Under the pieces are notes generated by a model. It was not told where the DNA came from. It did no database searches and saw nothing but the letters and a program-made list of their open reading frames with translations. A program made the position numbers and the translations under genes. Below, in pieces: positions 33,177-41,547 of a stretch of DNA of 64,000 nucleotides. The DNA is taken from contig NZ_KQ947995.1 of NCBI RefSeq assembly GCF_001513975.1, forward strand, positions 124,001 to 188,000. The letters are read 5' to 3'. Each line of letters opens with the position of its first letter. The first letter of the stretch is position 1. Origin of the DNA: Streptomyces curacoi (GTDB lineage Bacteria > Actinomycetota > Actinomycetes > Streptomycetales > Streptomycetaceae).

Positions 33177-33272
33177 ATGGTTTTCCACGACGTGAGCGAC
33201 AAGACGCCGGGCATGCTGCTCGTGGCGCGGCTGCACGTCGACCTGTGCAGGCTCGCCAGCGCCATCTGTTGA
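33177..33272 (+). CDS. Cysteine leader peptide upstream of cysO
   Basis: A 31-codon ORF whose product ends RLHVDLCRLASAIC, the consensus of actinobacterial cysteine leader peptides found before sulfur-metabolism genes; the last sense codon is a cysteine. Such short leaderless ORFs attenuate downstream expression: when cysteinyl-tRNA is scarce the ribosome stalls and the genes after it are expressed. The ORF lies between mec and cysO, 117 bases before cysO, so it would regulate cysO-cysM. Predicted from the motif and position; the alternative RNA structures were not folded. Confidence 0.7.
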   Translation: MVFHDVSDKTPGMLLVARLHVDLCRLASAIC

Positions 33273-33388
33273 GGCGAATCCCTGCCGCCGTACGGCCGTG
33301 AGCCGCGGCGCCGCACCCACGCACCACCCCGCTGTACTTGCGCTGCCGCGCGCCCCCGACTGACTACTCCCGACAGGAGCCCTGAGCC

Positions 33389-33667
33389 ATGGCCATCGAG
33401 GTCCGCATCCCGACCATCCTCCGCCAGTACACCGACGGTCAGAAGGCGGTGGAGGGCAGCGGTGACACCCTCGCCGAGCTGTTCGCCGACCTGGAGAGCC
33501 GGCACGCGGGCATCCACGCCCGCATCGTGGACGGCGAGCAGCTGCGCCGCTTCGTCAACGTCTACCTGAACGACGAGGACGTCCGCTTCCTCGACGGCAT
33601 CAACACCAAGCTCGCCGACGGCGACAACGTCACGATCCTGCCGGCCGTGGCCGGCGGCATGGTCTAA
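33389..33667 (+). CDS. cysO: Sulfur-carrier protein CysO (MoaD/ThiS family)
   Basis: A 92-residue ubiquitin-like sulfur carrier. The beta-grasp core is seen in EVRIPTILRQYTDGQ and VNVYLNDEDVRFL, and the tail reads VAGGMV. CysO works as the sulfide donor for CysM: a C-terminal glycine thiocarboxylate attacks O-phosphoserine bound to CysM, and Mec then releases cysteine. Here two residues follow the Gly-Gly, so the protein must be trimmed before it can be thiolated. ATG 33389 follows an AGGAG. Sixteen bases separate it from cysM. Confidence 0.9.
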   Translation: MAIEVRIPTILRQYTDGQKAVEGSGDTLAELFADLESRHAGIHARIVDGEQLRRFVNVYLNDEDVRFLDGINTKLADGDNVTILPAVAGGMV

Positions 33668-33683
33668 GGCCCGCTGACCACCG

Positions 33684-34634
33684 ATGCGTTACGACTCCCC
33701 GTTGGCCGCGGTCGGCAACACCCCCCTGGTGCGCCTGCCGCGGCTGTCGCCGTCCGCCGACGTCAGCATCTGGGCCAAGCTGGAGGACCGCAACCCCACC
33801 GGCTCGGTCAAGGACCGCCCGGCCCTGCACATGATCGAGCAGGCGGAGAAGGACGGCCGCCTGACCCCGGGCTGCACGATCCTGGAGCCGACCAGCGGCA
33901 ACACCGGCATCTCCCTGGCGATGGCGGCGAAGCTCAAGGGCTACCGCATGGTGTGCGTGATGCCCGAGAACACCTCGCAGGAACGCCGGGACCTGCTCGG
34001 CATGTGGGGCGCGGAGATCATCTCGTCCCCCGCCGCGGGCGGCTCCAACACCGCCGTACGCGTCGCCAAGGAGCTCGCGGCCGAGCACCCCGACTGGGTG
34101 ATGCTCTACCAGTACGGCAACCCGGACAACGCGGGCGCCCACTACGCCACCACCGGCCCGGAGATCCTCGCCGACCTGCCCTCCGTCACCCACTTCGTGG
34201 CCGGCCTCGGCACCACGGGCACGCTGATGGGCGTCGGCCGCTATCTGCGCGAGCACAAGCCGGACGTGAAGATCGTCGCGGCGGAACCGCGCTACGACGA
34301 CCTCGTCTACGGCCTGCGCAACCTCGACGAGGGCTTCGTACCCGAGCTGTACGACGCCTCCGTCCTGACCACGCGCTTCTCGGTCGGCTCGGCCGACGCG
34401 GTCACCCGTACCCGCGAACTCCTCCAGCAGGAGGGCATCTTCGCGGGCGTCTCCACCGGCGCCGCCCTGCACGCCGCGATCGGCGTCGGCAAGAAGGCGC
34501 TGAAGGCGGGGGAGTCCGCCGACATCGTGTTCGTCGTCGCGGACGGCGGCTGGAAGTACCTCTCGACCGGCGTCTACACCGCGGCGACGACGGAAGAGGC
34601 CATCGAGACGCTCCAGGGGCAGCTCTGGGCATGA
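33684..34634 (+). CDS. cysM: Cysteine synthase CysM (O-phosphoserine/CysO-thiocarboxylate dependent)
   Basis: A 316-residue PLP enzyme of the beta-replacement family. The PLP lysine is K43 in NPTGSVKDRPA, the substrate loop is PTSGNTGISLA, the phosphate-binding glycine loop is GLGTTGTLMG, and the C-terminal serine contact is in GVSTGAALHA. Context with cysO and mec indicates the O-phosphoserine sulfhydrylase (CysM) of actinobacteria rather than CysK. This route makes cysteine under oxidative stress. It is the last gene before the convergent PemK-like gene and the island. Confidence 0.93.
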   Translation: MRYDSPLAAVGNTPLVRLPRLSPSADVSIWAKLEDRNPTGSVKDRPALHMIEQAEKDGRLTPGCTILEPTSGNTGISLAMAAKLKGYRMVCVMPENTSQERRDLLGMWGAEIISSPAAGGSNTAVRVAKELAAEHPDWVMLYQYGNPDNAGAHYATTGPEILADLPSVTHFVAGLGTTGTLMGVGRYLREHKPDVKIVAAEPRYDDLVYGLRNLDEGFVPELYDASVLTTRFSVGSADAVTRTRELLQQEGIFAGVSTGAALHAAIGVGKKALKAGESADIVFVVADGGWKYLSTGVYTAATTEEAIETLQGQLWA

Positions 34635-34689
34635 GCCGGCCGGCCGGCTCCGGGCCCGCGAGGCCCTGACGGGGGTGAGTGACGGCGCC

Positions 34690-35142
34690 CTATGTCGCGA
34701 GGTGACGGACCTGGTCCCACACGACCGGGTCCATCACCCCCACCCGCCGCCGGAAGTCCCACACCGGTACGTGCCGCAGCTCGCCCGTCTCCAGGAAGCT
34801 CGCCCGCCCCCGGGTGTCCCCGACCGAGCCCGGCGGCAACGGAATCACCCCGCACCGCTCGTCGCGGTACTTGCTGGTGATCTTCGCGACGGTGACCTGC
34901 TGCCCGCGCACCGCCAGCACCAGACACGGCCGGTCCTTCGCCCCCGGCCCATCCTCGTACGGCACGCTTGCCCACCAGATCTCCGCGGGCTCCGGACGAG
35001 CCGGCGCATCCCCGTCCGGCCGCTCCGGCCGCCGTGCCCGCCGCCCCTCCGGCCGTCGCCCGCGCCCCCATCCGTCCACGAGCGCGGCGACCAGCGCGAG
35101 CAGTACCACCGCCGCGAGCGCCAGCCACCAGGACGTGTCCAT
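34690..35142 (-). CDS. PemK/MazF-like protein with an N-terminal membrane helix
   Basis: A 150-residue protein. Residues about 5-24 (WWLALAAVVLLALVAALVDG) form a transmembrane helix, then a basic Arg/Pro-rich linker to about residue 50, then a PemK/MazF-type SH3-like barrel (EIWWASVPYEDG, KDRPCLVLAV, VTVAKITSKY). MazF toxins are soluble mRNA interferases with an antitoxin gene next to them; here there is a membrane anchor and no antitoxin, so a toxin role is doubtful. ATG 35142 is chosen because the helix follows directly. In Streptomyces this gene normally lies next to the MBL hydrolase gene now found at 63.25 kb. Confidence 0.75.
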   Translation of the reverse strand: MDTSWWLALAAVVLLALVAALVDGWGRGRRPEGRRARRPERPDGDAPARPEPAEIWWASVPYEDGPGAKDRPCLVLAVRGQQVTVAKITSKYRDERCGVIPLPPGSVGDTRGRASFLETGELRHVPVWDFRRRVGVMDPVVWDQVRHLAT

Positions 35143-35225
35143 GGGCACGACGGTACCGGCGCGCACACTGACGCGCGCCCTCTCTCCCGCCTCCTGCGCC
35201 CCGCTTCCGGCCGAACGCGTGACAC

Positions 35226-35242
35226 CACAGGTGAGTTCGCCC
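35226..35242 (+). repeat. left copy of 17-bp direct repeat, candidate att site of the island
   Basis: CACAGGTGAGTTCGCCC recurs exactly at 63113-63129 in the same orientation, just outside the integrase scar at the other end. The two copies enclose 27.9 kb that interrupts a conserved gene order. After the exact match the next five bases are also similar (RCRAC). Confidence 0.65.
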
Positions 35243-35351
35243 GCGACTGATTTGGGCGGTTTTATGAGGTGCACGGATGCCGGTGAAGGGCTTCTGACCT
35301 GCGGAAACGCCTCTCAGTGGTTCTCGCGGTTTCGCGGCGTTTCCCGCACCG

Positions 35352-35375
35352 ATGTGCCCTCGATGTGCCCTCGGC
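35352..35375 (+). repeat. left copy of 24-bp direct repeat
   Basis: An exact 24-base sequence, itself a tandem of GATGTGCCCTC, that recurs at 63042-63065 where it begins at the stop codon of an integrase fragment. The preceding 100 bases (CTGACCTGCGGAAACG and later) resemble sequences found near att sites of Streptomyces integrative elements. Confidence 0.75.
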
Positions 35376-35431
35376 CGGATGCCCGGAGCGGGGCGCACAC
35401 TGGAATCACCACCCCGAAGAAGCTGATCACG

Positions 35432-35623
35432 ATGACTCTCCGCACCATCGCCCACCACCTCGGTCTGCCCGTCCGACGCGACCCGCAGGAGGTCGCGAAG
35501 ATCATCGAGGGGCTCCGCCCCACCCTTGATGAGCTTCCTGACGACAGGCGGGAGCGGCTCGCTGCCGAGTGGACCAAGGTCCTCAGCGAACGCCACTGGC
35601 ACCGGCCCTACCTCCGGGACTGA
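35432..35623 (+). CDS. Small hypothetical protein of the island edge
   Basis: A 63-residue, charged, mostly helical protein (MTLRTIAHHLGLPVRRDP, then LRPTLDELPDDRRERLAAEW). The first 15 residues could be a short HTH-like helix pair, but this is too little to call DNA binding. No family is recognised. Coding is supported by GC-rich third positions and a following gene 33 bases downstream in the same direction. The ribosome-binding site is weak. Confidence 0.45.
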   Translation: MTLRTIAHHLGLPVRRDPQEVAKIIEGLRPTLDELPDDRRERLAAEWTKVLSERHWHRPYLRD

Positions 35624-35656
35624 GCGCCGCGGCCTCTGCGCGAAGAAGTGATCACC

Positions 35657-35851
35657 ATGGCCAGCGAAGACGAAGGACTCGCGTTCGCAGAGGAGATCGA
35701 TCCGGCGTTGGCGAAGATCCTCGCCGACATCCGGGACTACTGCGACACCGCGCCGCCCGAGGAGGCTCTCGATCTGATCGACAAGTGCAGGATGGTGGTG
35801 GCTTTCTACCGCGATCTCTGGCAGTTGGAGGGCGGTCCGGCTGATCAGTGA
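35657..35851 (+). CDS. Small acidic hypothetical protein
   Basis: A 64-residue acidic helical protein (DEGLAFAEEIDPALAKILAD, then APPEEALDLIDKCRMVVAFY). No family recognised, no signal or membrane segment. The ATG at 35657 is used; a GTG nine bases earlier is also possible. It follows the previous small gene closely and may be co-transcribed. Confidence 0.45.
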   Translation: MASEDEGLAFAEEIDPALAKILADIRDYCDTAPPEEALDLIDKCRMVVAFYRDLWQLEGGPADQ

Positions 35852-35860
35852 GGGTCGTGG

Positions 35861-36262
35861 CTACGACCTGCGGAAGATACACACCAGCGCGATGCGCTCA
35901 TTCATGGGGTGGCTTGCGTACTTGGTGAACCCTGTGATCGATCCGGTCAGTACCTCGCTCTGGGTGACGGACATCTTGTCGAGCGTCCAGCCGAGAGCTT
36001 CGATCGCCTCGATCTGGTCGTTCATGCCGGTCATGGGGCCGGTAGATGAGCGGCCCTGATCTGCCTCGATGAACTTGTAGACGAGTACGTGACGGCCTGC
36101 GTCGATGGCATGCTGTGCGGCTTCCGCCGCCACTTCCGCCTTGACCTTGTTGATGGGCCCCTGCCTCGGCTTTTTCTTCGCGGGCAATGACCCTGCTTCC
36201 CAACCCTCGGGCTCCTTCTTTGTGTGCAGTGACCCTGGCAGTGAGCCTGCTTTCCAACCCAT
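35861..36262 (-). CDS. Hypothetical protein with a DUF4177-like C-terminal half
   Basis: A 133-residue protein. The first 30 residues contain an imperfect internal duplication (WKAGSLPGSLHTKKEPEG and WEAGSLPAKKK). The second half (VLVYKFIEAD, NDQIEAIEALGWTLDKMS, ERIALVCIFRRS) looks like the small alpha/beta DUF4177-type fold, in which a Trp-containing helix precedes a strand; function unknown. ATG 36262 has GGGGAGG five bases upstream. TTGACA lies upstream on the same strand at about 36306-36311, but no good -10 was found. Confidence 0.55.
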   Translation of the reverse strand: MGWKAGSLPGSLHTKKEPEGWEAGSLPAKKKPRQGPINKVKAEVAAEAAQHAIDAGRHVLVYKFIEADQGRSSTGPMTGMNDQIEAIEALGWTLDKMSVTQSEVLTGSITGFTKYASHPMNERIALVCIFRRS

Positions 36263-36522
36263 GTCGACCTCCCCTGCCTCACAGTCCAACTTATGTCAAG
36301 AATGAACAAACAGGACATAGGCTCGGGAGAACAAAGCTCCAGGACCAGGGCAGCGTCTACATCGGCGCGGCGGAGGCTCCGGAGATCCGCTTTCTCCTCC
36401 AGGGCCTCCACATGGTCACAGCCCAAGGGCCGACAGCACCGTCAGATAGAGGATCAAGCAGCGAACGCTCCACCGCCTCCCGGTCCAACTCATGTAGACA
36501 ACGTCCATACGCTTGCGCTTAA

Positions 36523-37293
36523 TTCAAACCGAGGCACCGTATTGTGGCTGGTTTGTGGGCGTCGCTTCCCTTTGACTATCTGGTCAAGGTATCTGGTGCC
36601 ACCAAGGTCAACATTGAGCTGACTCGCAGCTTCCCTACACCTCTCACTCATCCCCTCGTTACCCCTCTCCTCGTGCGCACCCTGCGACTCAATTGCCTGA
36701 CACGCGACTATGCGCCCCGGTGGGAGGAGCTGTTCGATCCCCTTTGGCTCGCGGATCGATGGGCCGCCACAGAAGCATGTCGGCTCAGGGTCCAAGACGT
36801 GGAGCCGACCTGGTCCATGGCGACGCCATTGCGCACGGAGTATGACCGCCGCATGGCGCTCGTCGAGATCGATGCGATCGTCGCAGTGATGCTGGGACTG
36901 ACCGCCGAGCAACTCTGTGCCATTTACCGGTCGCAATTCGGGGTTCTGCGGAAGTACGAGTGGGAGATGTTCTTCGCCGCAGACGGGCACAAGATTGGTG
37001 CGGCGACCCACAACGTCGGTATCCGGCAGACTCCCGAAGAGACCTTCTTCGTCAAGGCATGGGTGAAGGCCGCTCGAGCTGGCGACCTGGCTCCCGATAT
37101 GCCTGAGGGCTGGGTGAAGCCTGACCGCGAGGCTGAGATGGCCCGGGCTCATGCGGACTTCACGGGCCGGCTGCTGGCTGGCGAGTACGGGGACTACGCC
37201 GCGTATGGCGCCGAGCACGGGGATCACGGAAACCTCCTCGGCGGAGCCGAAACCGAGCTGGCTCCTTCCGACGTTCCGGTAGAAAGCAGGTAA
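36523..37293 (+). pseudogene. C-terminal remnant of a large N6-adenine DNA methylase (Eco57I-like)
   Basis: About 255 residues that read like the last quarter of a very large Eco57I-type methylase: ASLPFDYLVKVSGATKVN, then LRLNCLTRDYAPRWEELFD, TPLRTEYDRRMALVEIDAIVA and LTAEQLCAIYRSQFGVLRKYE. The parent proteins have over 1000 residues with the NPPY motif in the missing N-terminal part. The frame opens after a TAA at 36520, without a proper start. It ends 10 bases before the helicase gene, so methylase and helicase were probably one defence operon. Unlikely to be active. Confidence 0.65.
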
Positions 37294-37302
37294 GCCGCCG
37301 TC

Positions 37303-40300
37303 ATGCTGCCCTCTCTGGTCGCCGAGGACCTGCGTCGAGCCCTGGCCACCTACCTGACGACGAGCTTCGCGCTCGCCGACGATGACGTGCGCGAGGAACT
37401 TGACGCATTCCTGGAGCGCCCGGAGAGCCGACTGTTCCGTGGGCCGTATCTCCGTGTCCGGACGCCCTTCCGCGAAGCCAAGAAGGGATGGGAAGCGGCA
37501 CTCGACTGGCACCCGGACGAGCTCACGCCGTACACCCACCAGGCCGCCGCCTGGCAACGGCTGTCGTCGAAGGCAGGGCAGCAGCCGGAACCCACAATCG
37601 TCACGACGGGTACCGGGTCGGGGAAGACCGAGTCGTTCCTGGTGCCGATCCTGGAGCACTGCGCGCGGGCTCGGGCTGCAGGACAGCGGGGTGTGAAGGC
37701 CCTGCTGCTGTACCCGATGAACGCTCTGGCCGACGACCAGGCCCGTCGTATCGACGACTTCCTCGCCACCGAGGAAGCGCTGAAGGACGTCACGGCCGGC
37801 ATCTACATCGGCGGTGCCTCCGGGCCTCGATCGGCCTCAGACGGGGATGAGAACGAGCCCGGCTCGTACGGCCGTGACACCGGATCGACGTCCCTCGCCG
37901 GCGACCCGACGGTCAAGAAGCTGATCACCGACCGGGACGCGATCCGGGCCGACCCACCGGACATCCTTCTCACGAACTACAAGATGCTCGATCTGCTGCT
38001 GCAGCGGATTCCGGATGTTCCGCTGTGGCAGTCCGATTCCTTGGCGTACGTCGTCCTCGATGAGTTCCACACTTACGACGGCGCCCAGGGCACTGACGTG
38101 GCCATGCTGCTGCGCCGCCTCGGAGCGGCGACCGGAGCGGCACGTGAGGGGCGTCCGCTCGGCGACATCACGCCGGTGGCGACGTCGGCGACGCTGGGCG
38201 GGAGCGTGCCCGACGGGCCGGTCGCGGAGGGGCCCGAGCGGTCCGACCGTGAACTGCTGCTGGAGTTCGCGGAGAAAGTCTTCGGCACACCGTTCCAGGA
38301 TGCCGCGCTCGTCGGTGAGGACCGGCTGCTGCCCAAGGAAGTGGTGGATGAACCGGACTTCCTGCTTCCTAGCCCGGCTCCCGCTGCCTTGGCCGCGTTG
38401 CCTGATCCACTGGACGACGAGTCAGCCCTTGTGGAGCTGGCGCGGCTCATGCTCGGTCAGCCGATAACCGATCCGCTGCAGGTCGGGGCCAAGCTGAAGC
38501 AGCACATCCTGGTCAAGGCGATCCTTGACGTCGCCGGCAGTACACCGGTGACCGTCCCGGAGATCGCTAGGGAGTTCGCGCAGCGCGGTGGCGGTCCGGC
38601 GTGGGACGAAGCGGCCCGCAGCGACCCGGGCGTGCTGGAACTCGCCTTCGCGCGGATCCTCGCGCTGATTTCACACGCTCGCACTCCGCATCCCGTCACG
38701 GGAAAGCCCGTTCCGTTCCTGCGTGTCGAGGCGCAGCTGTGGGTGCGAGAGGTCCGGCGCGTCATTCGGGCAGCGACCGCCGAGCCGCACTTCCGCTGGT
38801 ACGACGACGACGGCCCGACAGGTGACTCACGCCCGAACCCGGCCCACCTCGCCATCTACCAGCCGACGGAGGTCGACAGCGCCGGCGAGATCGGCGATCG
38901 GGAGGACGCGTCGCGTCGCCCCGTGGGGCCGCCGTACCGGCGCCACCTTCCGGCGGTCTACTGCCGTCACTGCGGGCGGTCGGGCTGGGCCGCGCTGTCC
39001 ACCGAACTGGAGTGGCAGCAGCTAAAGACGAACACGCTGGAGATCTACAAGGCTGCCGCGCAGAAGAAGCGGCCCGTGCGCTGGATGCTGCGAGCCCGGC
39101 CGGATGAGTACCCGGTGCTGCACCTGCACGCGGAGAACGAACGGTTGTCGACCAACCCGGCGCAGGACACAGTCGCGGTCGTCACCCCGCAAGGGCCGCT
39201 GCCCGCCGACAACGATGACGAGTGCCCCTCATGCGGGTTGGGCGATGGCATGCGCTTCCTCGGCGCCGGCACGGCCACCCTCGCATCGGTGGCCACCACG
39301 CAGATGTTCTCGGAGCGGGGACTGGCGAAGAGCGAGCGGAAGCTGCTGGTGTTCACCGACGCGGTGCAGGACGCGACCCACAGGGCTGCGTTTATCGCCA
39401 ACCGCAACTTCGGCTTCACCCTTCGAGGTCTCCTCGCCAAGCACCTCACTCCTGGACAGCCGATCGCGGTGCACCATCTCGCGGCCGATGCCGCAGAGGC
39501 CGTTGTCATGGCCGCCGGTGGCGGAAAGCGCGAGGAACTCGCCTCGATCGTTCCCCCAGACTTGCGAGAGAACCCCGACATCCAGACCCTGCTGGACGAG
39601 TCGAACAGCTTCAGCGACGCCGGCGCGGAGATGCTCCACAGCCGCCTGGTGTTCCAGACCCTGCTGGAGTTCGGCCTGCGCTCCCGCCTGGGCCGCACCT
39701 TGGAGCTGACCCGTACGGCGGCTGTCGAGGTCGATCTCAAGGAACTTCCGCAGCTGTGCGCGGAGCTGAGGGATCGGCATCAGCGTCTCCCTGGACAGAT
39801 CTCCTTGCCGACCGATGACACGGCGTACGAGGTCTTCCTGCGGGGCCTGGCCGAACGGCTGCGATTGCGCGGAGCGCTGTTCCACCCCTGGCTGCAGGAG
39901 TACATCCGCCAAGCCGGAGCGCGGCGCTGGCCGATCTGGGGAGGTCGGCCGACTGGCATGCCGGCCTTCCCGCGCAGCCTCGCTGCGCCGGTGTTCCCGG
40001 TGTCCGGGGGCATCCGCACCACCGGCTTCGACTCCCTCACCCGGGACAACACCTGGTTCGCGGCCTGGGGCCACCGCACACTCGGCTGCGACCGGCGCGA
40101 GGCGCGCGCGGTGACCGAACTGGCCATGAAGCTGCTCGCTCAGCACGCCGTACTGGCCACCTACCACGCCGAGGGCGGGGCCCTCGTCTACGCCCTCAAG
40201 CCTCGCAACGTCCTTGTACACCGTATCGACGACGCCGCCTCACCCGACGAGGACGGTGTCAACGCGTGCGGCGTGCGCTGCAACACCTGCACCTGGCGGC

Positions 40301-41547
40301 AGACCGTGCCGCCGGGGCGACGTGAGCAGTGGCTGGGGACCGCGTGCCTGCGGTTCCGCTGCTCGGGCCAGTTCGTCGAGGACGACCGCGACTATACGGC
40401 CGACTACTACCGGCGCTTGTACACCGTCGACCGGCCGGGTGACGTGCTGACCGCCGAACACACAGGTGCGCTGAGCCGGGAGCGGCGTGAGCAGGTCGAG
40501 GCCGCCTTCAAGAACGGGGCCTCCGCGTTCGACCCGAACGTGCTCACCTGCACACCGACCCTCGAACTCGGCATCGCCATCGGCGACCTGTCGGCCGTGC
40601 TACTGGCCTCCATGCCGCCTGGACCCGCCAACTACGCCCAGGGGATCGGCCGAGCAGGACGCAGCACTGGCAACTCCCTGGCTGCCACCTTCGTCCCCCG
40701 AGGCAACCGCAACCACTACTACCTGCACACCCCCGAGCACATGCTGGCCGGCCGGATCATCCCGCCGGACTGCTACCTGGACGCCTCCGAGATCCTGCGC
40801 CGCCAGTACCTGGCCTTCCTCTTCGACCGCGCTGCCGACCGCACCTTGTGGGAAGGCACAGCGATCCCCGAACGCCCCATGCCACCGCGTATCGGTGAGC
40901 TCTTCGGGCCGGGACTGGCCGCAGACGGGTGGTTCCGCCGCTTCCTCGACGTCGCGACCGCCCGCCATGCCCAGCTGTCCACCGCATTCATCAAACTCTT
41001 CCTTGCGATGAGCGAGGAGGCCCGCCAGGGGGTCCAGGCCTTCGCGGCACAGGAACTGGATGAGATCGACACCGAGGACTACGAGGCTGCCATCGAGCGC
41101 CCAGCCACCAAGGAAGCCTTCGTGGTTACGGGCGACATCGCGGAGTTCGGACGCATCCTGACCGAACCGCTCTCCGCTTGGCGGATCTTCCTCCACCCCG
41201 CTCAGCGGGCCCTGGCCGAACGGAAGACCCCGTACAGAGGCCCCGCACGCGTCACCGGAGGCCCCGGCACCGGCAAGACCGTGGTGGCGCTGCACCGCGT
41301 CGGGGCCCTCGCCGATCGCCTGCCGCCTGGCCAGGCCATCTTGCTGACCACCTTCACCACCAACCTCGCCAACCTGCTCAAGTCTCAGCTCAAGGACCTC
41401 GGTGGCACCCAGCTACTGGCCAAGGTCGACGTCCGCAACATCGACAAGGTCGCCTACGGCACGGTGAAGGAGACCTTCGGGCCCGAGGCACCGAGCAGGC
41501 TCAAGGACAGCGAAATCCTCAACCGCTGGATCGAACTCGCTCAGTAA
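37303..41547 (+). CDS. Giant SF2 helicase with zinc-cysteine clusters, fused to the start of an SF1 helicase
   Basis: A 1414-residue protein. The SF2 part has TGTGSGKTE (Walker A, about residue 103), LDEFHTYDG (DExH, about 253), a first Cys cluster (YCRHCGRSG about 552, CPSCGLG about 641), a second (CGVRCNTCTW about 989, CLRFRCSG) and GIGRAGRS (motif VI). This layout resembles MrfA/DUF1998-type helicases of phage-defence systems such as DISARM, Druantia and Dpd. At about residue 1319 an unrelated UvrD-like Walker A (GGPGTGKT) begins, but the frame stops at a TAA at 41545 before the rest of that domain. The SF2 part looks intact. Confidence 0.8.
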   Translation: MLPSLVAEDLRRALATYLTTSFALADDDVREELDAFLERPESRLFRGPYLRVRTPFREAKKGWEAALDWHPDELTPYTHQAAAWQRLSSKAGQQPEPTIVTTGTGSGKTESFLVPILEHCARARAAGQRGVKALLLYPMNALADDQARRIDDFLATEEALKDVTAGIYIGGASGPRSASDGDENEPGSYGRDTGSTSLAGDPTVKKLITDRDAIRADPPDILLTNYKMLDLLLQRIPDVPLWQSDSLAYVVLDEFHTYDGAQGTDVAMLLRRLGAATGAAREGRPLGDITPVATSATLGGSVPDGPVAEGPERSDRELLLEFAEKVFGTPFQDAALVGEDRLLPKEVVDEPDFLLPSPAPAALAALPDPLDDESALVELARLMLGQPITDPLQVGAKLKQHILVKAILDVAGSTPVTVPEIAREFAQRGGGPAWDEAARSDPGVLELAFARILALISHARTPHPVTGKPVPFLRVEAQLWVREVRRVIRAATAEPHFRWYDDDGPTGDSRPNPAHLAIYQPTEVDSAGEIGDREDASRRPVGPPYRRHLPAVYCRHCGRSGWAALSTELEWQQLKTNTLEIYKAAAQKKRPVRWMLRARPDEYPVLHLHAENERLSTNPAQDTVAVVTPQGPLPADNDDECPSCGLGDGMRFLGAGTATLASVATTQMFSERGLAKSERKLLVFTDAVQDATHRAAFIANRNFGFTLRGLLAKHLTPGQPIAVHHLAADAAEAVVMAAGGGKREELASIVPPDLRENPDIQTLLDESNSFSDAGAEMLHSRLVFQTLLEFGLRSRLGRTLELTRTAAVEVDLKELPQLCAELRDRHQRLPGQISLPTDDTAYEVFLRGLAERLRLRGALFHPWLQEYIRQAGARRWPIWGGRPTGMPAFPRSLAAPVFPVSGGIRTTGFDSLTRDNTWFAAWGHRTLGCDRREARAVTELAMKLLAQHAVLATYHAEGGALVYALKPRNVLVHRIDDAASPDEDGVNACGVRCNTCTWRQTVPPGRREQWLGTACLRFRCSGQFVEDDRDYTADYYRRLYTVDRPGDVLTAEHTGALSRERREQVEAAFKNGASAFDPNVLTCTPTLELGIAIGDLSAVLLASMPPGPANYAQGIGRAGRSTGNSLAATFVPRGNRNHYYLHTPEHMLAGRIIPPDCYLDASEILRRQYLAFLFDRAADRTLWEGTAIPERPMPPRIGELFGPGLAADGWFRRFLDVATARHAQLSTAFIKLFLAMSEEARQGVQAFAAQELDEIDTEDYEAAIERPATKEAFVVTGDIAEFGRILTEPLSAWRIFLHPAQRALAERKTPYRGPARVTGGPGTGKTVVALHRVGALADRLPPGQAILLTTFTTNLANLLKSQLKDLGGTQLLAKVDVRNIDKVAYGTVKETFGPEAPSRLKDSEILNRWIELAQ

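Noticed and set aside
33177..33272. Small ORF as a possible RiPP (lanthipeptide) precursor
   Set aside because: The C-terminal RLHVDLCRLASAIC is the cysteine leader-peptide consensus, and no modification enzyme is nearby.
35143..35431. tRNA gene as the island's insertion site
   Set aside because: I looked for the TpsiC-loop word and an acceptor stem at both 17-mer copies and found none; the site appears intergenic.
37303..41547. Calling the helicase DrmA, DruE or DpdJ
   Set aside because: The zinc-cluster DExH layout is shared by several defence families and the fusion to an SF1 domain fits none of them; a profile search would be needed.
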